Shown here: positions 59,749 through 64,000 of the stretch, piece by piece
How positions within the stretch are numbered: the stretch's first letter is position 1
Layout of the letters: each line of letters begins with the position of its first letter
Assembly (NCBI GenBank): GCA_023897205.1
Contig: JAHWDD010000005.1
Location: 248,001-312,000 of the forward strand
Source of the DNA: Exophiala sp. HKRS030
Lineage: Eukaryota; Ascomycota; Eurotiomycetes; Chaetothyriales; Herpotrichiellaceae
DNA: 64,000 nucleotides
Reading direction: 5' to 3'
The notes under the pieces: generated by a model
Seen by the model: only the letters and a program-made list of their open reading frames with translations
Told to the model about the DNA's origin: nothing
The model's database searches: none
Position numbers and translations under genes: made by a program

Positions 59749-60473
59749 GTGACTGGGGAATTATGGTTGCGAGTATGGAATATCAAGTCACAATCTTTTT
59801 CGTTTCTCGGTGCAGCAAGAGTGAGTACAGTAGGTATTGTTTAGGTCGATCCCGCGGAGAGAATTAAAGTGGACCATCAATCTACAGTACTGTACTATTT
59901 TCCTCCCCCTAATAGAAACTTGTCGGCCCCGGAACTGCCCACGTTCTTGTGGCGTGCCCACCAGCAGCCCAGCCAGAATGCCCACCCGTCTATCTGAGTC
60001 AGGTGCTCCTGCGTCCCTCACATATCTGTAAGTTGGCTGCGGCGATAGAGCGAGGAGTACGGGGTATAGCGAGAAGCATTGCTACCTGAGGCAACTATTC
60101 TTTGCAGACAACAAGGATGGATGTTGTTGCGCACCGCATAGTAGGCCCCAGAACATCGAGGATGGAAAGGAGCTACACGCGAGAGCTGAAATCCTCTCAT
60201 AGTCAGTTTGAGCCACCGTCTATACCGACTTGATGAGCTGCTATGGCTGGATACCTAGAAGAAAAGAAAAACCATTGATGGTTGCTACCTTACACCGTTT
60301 GATTGGCACCGTCTCCTTGGTTGCTGCTCTCGTCCTCTAGCAGATTCAATTGAATTTTGTCGCTACCATAACGCCTTGCTCAAAAGATAGACATGAAATC
60401 CGCCTCTCAAATCAATCGTCCTGGGTGTTGCTGTCATGATATGATTTACGGCCACAAGCTGGTCGAATGACTC
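59749..60473. other. Intergenic region
   Basis: 725 bp, promoter of the Erg26-type gene and 3' flank of the E2 gene. Nothing else recognisable. Confidence 0.5.
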
Positions 60474-62025
60474 CTATCCAACCTCCTCAGTTGTGCGCTG
60501 CGCCGACCTGCGGAGCTGTCGAAAGTAGCTTTTCTTCTCGTCTGCGGAACCGAACAGCAGTGCTGCTGCCTCCGGATTAACAATGGTTCGAGGATCGTAT
60601 GGAGGACAATCTTCCTCCAGGGACTCTACGATTGCGTAGACATGGTTCCTCAACTCTTCCATCACCTTTGGAAAATAGCACACGGTGCCCTTCTTGGAGA
60701 CTCTGTGGTGAAAGATGCTTGTCTCGAATGTAACACGAGGTTGTTCCTCCGGGAATCGCGGACTGATAGCCATTTGGATCTTGAAGATTCCACCATCCAG
60801 ATTCGTCCCAGGTTTCCCGAAGTACGTGAGGATCCAGACATAGGGGTTGTCATTCTCCAACTCAATGCTGACGTTGTGGCAGTCCATTCTCTTGAGGTAA
60901 TCCGGCACCTGTTCGAATTGACGTTGAATGGTAGCGGCCTTGTGGGACTCTCGACGCTTTAATGCCATTCCGTCGATAGCCCACTGCTTGGTTTCATCGG
61001 CGAGTACTTCTTGTATGCGTACCAATCTCTTGCCTAGAGCCGAGTAGTTGAACTTTCCATCCATTGTATTGCCACCTCCTTCGAAGGGCATCTTGCAGAA
61101 GTCCGAGCCGTCTTTGTGTTGAGAACTATACGTGGCAATCGTCTTAGTGTAGTGATCGAGATACCACATGAAGCGTCTTTTATACAGATCTTTGTACGGC
61201 TCAAAACGTGGAGGCAACGTCACCCTTTCTGGCTCGTCGTCGTCGGTTAATTCTTCAAACGCTTCCTCGTTCGCTTCTGCGTCGGTGGATTTGTCCTCGG
61301 TATTGGCGTCGGATCTGTCAGGTACACTGCCGTCCGGCTGGATGTTCAATGCATCCTCTAATTTGGCAAGCACAGCGATGCGAAGTGTTTCGTGACGAAT
61401 CTACCCACAGATCAGATTCCAGATTCCAGATTTCACGGTACTCGAGACTTGTTACTACCTTTGCACAATAGAGCTCATTCATTTTCTGATCCTCCTTACC
61501 TTTGGCATGCTCGTAACCTGGCTCGTTCTCGTACGGGGTATTGGATAAGAGACTTTGGATGGACCACAAGATCGACTCCAAGCCTTGTGCAGACGACCAC
61601 TCTTCTCCCGGTTTCTCACCGTGCCAGGTACCCAGTAGAGACAGACAGACCTTTCCACCTGCATATATGTTCGGATTGAATCGTGTTCTGCCACCATTCG
61701 TGGTCTTTGCATTGACTTTGGGAGGTTTGCTTGGATATTCGGGGGTAAAATCGACGGTAAAGTCAAAGAAGCCATACTGATAGGGTGTACCTGGAGGGCC
61801 GATTATGAGGGCATGGACTGTTCGAACATCTTTCTCCTGGCAAGCGACAGCAATTGCTAAGCAAGTAGTCAGCCTTAGATACCCAAAGAATAGGACAAAA
61901 CCTTGTTACTTACAGAGATCACTACCTTGTTGAATCGAAGTGATTTCCTGGTGTCTGTCAGCTGTAATCTCTCATCACAGTTAGCCTCTCACTCTTGATA
62001 TCCTCAAGATGGTTTGGTTAGACAT
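60474..62025 (-). CDS. UBE2Z-like ubiquitin-conjugating enzyme with second UBC-like domain
   Basis: Four exons, 62025-61993, 61947-61914, 61856-61459 and 61400-60474, encode 463 aa. The first UBC domain (about residues 1-150) has the UBE2Z-type core: GPPGTPYQYGFFDF, YPSKPPKV, RFNPNIY, and the active-site Cys93 in GGKVCLSLLGTWHG, followed by ESILWSIQSLLSNTPYENEPGYE. A linker with an acidic tract (EEAFEELTDDDEPE) follows. A second region (about 320-440) again reads like a UBC fold: NPYVWILTYFGKPGTNLDGGIFKIQM, FPEEQPRVTFE, and GTVCYFP with Cys396. The HPN triad is not seen in either domain, as in UBE2Z-type enzymes for the first. UBE2Z relatives load ubiquitin or FAT10 from UBA6; fungal partners are not known to me. 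Confidence 0.9.
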
Positions 62026-63162
62026 CTTGATGTTTGCTTGCTGTAAAGATCGTGTCAGCGGCTGAGACAACCAACTTGTCACATGGTTGGCAATCGTAAT
62101 AGCATAGGAAGAGCGATCGGGAGCGTAAGAAACAAAAGAGACAGGGTTGAAAATGTCAAAGTAACTTTGAATGTCCAGATCGTGGGTCAGGCTGTGTTTC
62201 ACAGCATGAGAATCGTCCCTAGAGGATGCGTGCTCTGCCAGAAGACGGGCGCAAGTGTCAATGTGACGAGACCCAAGAGTTCTGCATATGGTTGAGTCTT
62301 GGGCCAACCAGTAAGGGACAAGGGTTATATATCCATCATGAGGCTGGACGGTTCGATGACAGGTTTACTGGACAGGCAGAAATCCAGCCATGAGACTGAA
62401 CGTGGTTCCTATTATTTTATGGTACAGTACATGTGCTAGATTGATGGGCACCGTTACTTTCACCGGTTAACTTACTTTGTTGACATGATGACGCACATTA
62501 GAGGCACTAAACATCGATCATGGGGGATTGCTCCGTAGAGGATCACTATTTACGGAGTACTCGCCATTTACCTTAAGTAAGCCCTTCCGGGTAACGGACA
62601 GCCTAAAAGGTAATAGTGACCCCTAAGAATTGATTTCTGAGACCCCCAATTGCACACCCTCGACCTAATCCATAACCCACAAAAAGTACAGAGCCTCATC
62701 TCAGCATCAACCAACAGTGTGAGATGGACAACAGTGCTGTGTACTGTCGAGCCATCTGGCGCACGAACCGTGACATAGGCTCTCCGCTGCTCAGGATACT
62801 TCTAAGCACTCTCGCATCAATGTCAAGCAATGTGTTTTTTGTTCCTAGTCAAATTGACGAATTCGTTACAGAAGCGAGGCTGAATATCGCTAGCTGACCC
62901 AACCCTGTAGGGATCACTCGCTAAAGTGCATCTACGCAGTCATGCGAGACTGCCACTCAAGTCGGTGCTGACCGGACCCAGACAAGGCTTGTGTTGATGA
63001 GGAAAGTGCTCTTCAGCTGCTGACATAGGTACAAATCCACGGTAAGATGGCTTTCAGACATATGAAGTCGTCTCCGCATGATGCAGCGAAGCTCAAACTC
63101 CATCTACACAGCCAGCATATGCTCGACAACGGGCATCTAGCTTCGGTATTGATTACTTGACA
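62026..63162. other. Divergent intergenic region
   Basis: 1.1 kb between the E2 gene and the SLATT gene. An octamer sits in TTACGGAGTACTCG (62550-62563), with CTCCGTAG at 62531-62538. An upstream exon of the SLATT gene could lie here but none is evident. Confidence 0.45.
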
Positions 63163-63973
63163 ATGGGCAAAATTTTCCTTAACCGACAGCCTCCGAGAAT
63201 GTTGGCTGAGACGCTCCGTAAACTCGCTACGAACATTGACAACAGCGAAATGTCAGAACAGCCATCGAACCTTGAAGCTGAGAACTATCTCCGGGCGTAC
63301 AAGAAATACTGCTCCGCATTGGGTATTGGTAAGTACGATGTAGATTTATTCACGTCTGGAGCTCACAGAACTGCAGACGAAGAGAGGGGGACAACCTCGT
63401 TTGACCAGAGGCTTCGCCGGGACTATCGATGGCAGTATGTTTGCATTAGCATCTTCAAACGCTTCTGGAACGCGCTCACAAGACTCTCTAGCACTGTGCA
63501 GTACTGGTTCGTGGCCTCGATCGCAAATGGCATGCTGTGGTCTCAAATCATCATCGGGGCCGCAATTACAGCTTTGGGAGCTACCCATGCCAATGGATCC
63601 AAGACAGCCACGATCTACCTGGGGGCTGCCAGTACTGTGATTGCTGGTTTCCTCACGTACTTCAAGTCCCGAAACCAGCCAAACCGTTCCCGGCAGTTCC
63701 GACAAGCACTGCGAAAGGTGCGCAACAAAATGGGTGAGTGCTGTGGAATTCTTTCAGTAAATGGTCGAATTTGTGATCAACTCACCGGTCACGCATTCTG
63801 ATCCTAGCTGGCCTCACAAAAAATGATGGTTGAATGAGGACTATCAAACGTTCGATGAGTAGTCGTTGTTCAACTGACATCTCATAACTTTAGATGAAAC
63901 GGCCCACGAAATTTCCGATTCAACCAGTCCCGATGAAGCGCTCGAAAAAGCCATGAACATTCTAAAGCTGTAG
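63163..63973 (+). CDS. Fungal SLATT two-TM effector-domain protein
   Basis: Two exons, 63163-63733 and 63894-63973, encode 216 aa. An N-terminal helical part is followed by RRDYRWQYVCISIFKRFWN, a hydrophobic helix (QIIIGAAITALGA) and a second one (TIYLGAASTVIAGFLTYFK), then the basic NQPNRSRQFRQALRKVRNKM helix. This order matches the fungal branch of SLATT (SMODS- and SLOG-associating two-TM) domains. Bacterial SLATT proteins are predicted membrane effectors of nucleotide-signal conflict systems; the fungal branch is uncharacterised. The second exon adds a short acidic tail (SDSTSPDEALEKAMNIL) before the stop. That exon is less sure than the first, and the ATG could be preceded by another exon. 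Confidence 0.72.
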
Positions 63974-64000
63974 TGAGTTTGCTTCTCCCGTGACATATGC

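Overview
The window is nuclear DNA of a filamentous ascomycete (Pezizomycotina). The evidence is short GT-AG introns of about 45-140 nt with CTAAC/CTGAC-type branch sites, Zn2Cys6 regulators with a fungal middle-homology region, a HapB-type CCAAT factor, a Rim15-type PAS/kinase/receiver protein, fungal PTR and DHA transporters, and a fungal SLATT protein. A Eurotiomycetes-like species is my best guess; the sequence does not fix the genus. I found 18 protein-coding genes. I saw no tRNA, rRNA, CRISPR array, transposon or origin that I could support. Exon coordinates were worked out by hand from splice sites and reading-frame continuity.

Left part (1-13.4 kb): a disordered conserved protein (+), then what looks like an accessory catabolic cluster. 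It holds a regulator with two tandem Zn2Cys6 zinc clusters (-), two neighbouring cytosolic AtsA-type sulfatases (-, -), and a divergent MFS sugar-type transporter (+). Together they read as uptake, desulfation and control of a sulfated small molecule; this is inference.

Middle (15.4-42.5 kb): mostly core genes. These are hapB (-) with a very long upstream region, a PX-domain protein of the yeast Ypr097w type (-), a zinc-less MDR/enoyl reductase (-), imp3 (+), top1 (-) divergent from atp3 (+), an 863-aa acidic repeat protein with a hydrophobic C-terminus (+), a DHA-type efflux transporter (-) divergent from a prolyl-aminopeptidase-like hydrolase (+), and a membrane RING-H2 protein (-).

Right part (44.5-64 kb): an 11-exon PTR2 peptide transporter (-), a single-exon 1975-aa Rim15-type kinase (-) with a 4 kb upstream region, an Erg26-type sterol dehydrogenase with a Q tract (-), a UBE2Z-like E2 with a second UBC-like domain (-), and at the edge a SLATT two-TM protein (+).

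The octamer ACTCCGTA/TACGGAGT was found 13 times by eye, always outside coding exons. The features most worth follow-up are the double zinc-cluster regulator with its sulfatase cluster, the SLATT protein, the two-UBC E2 and this dispersed near-palindromic motif.
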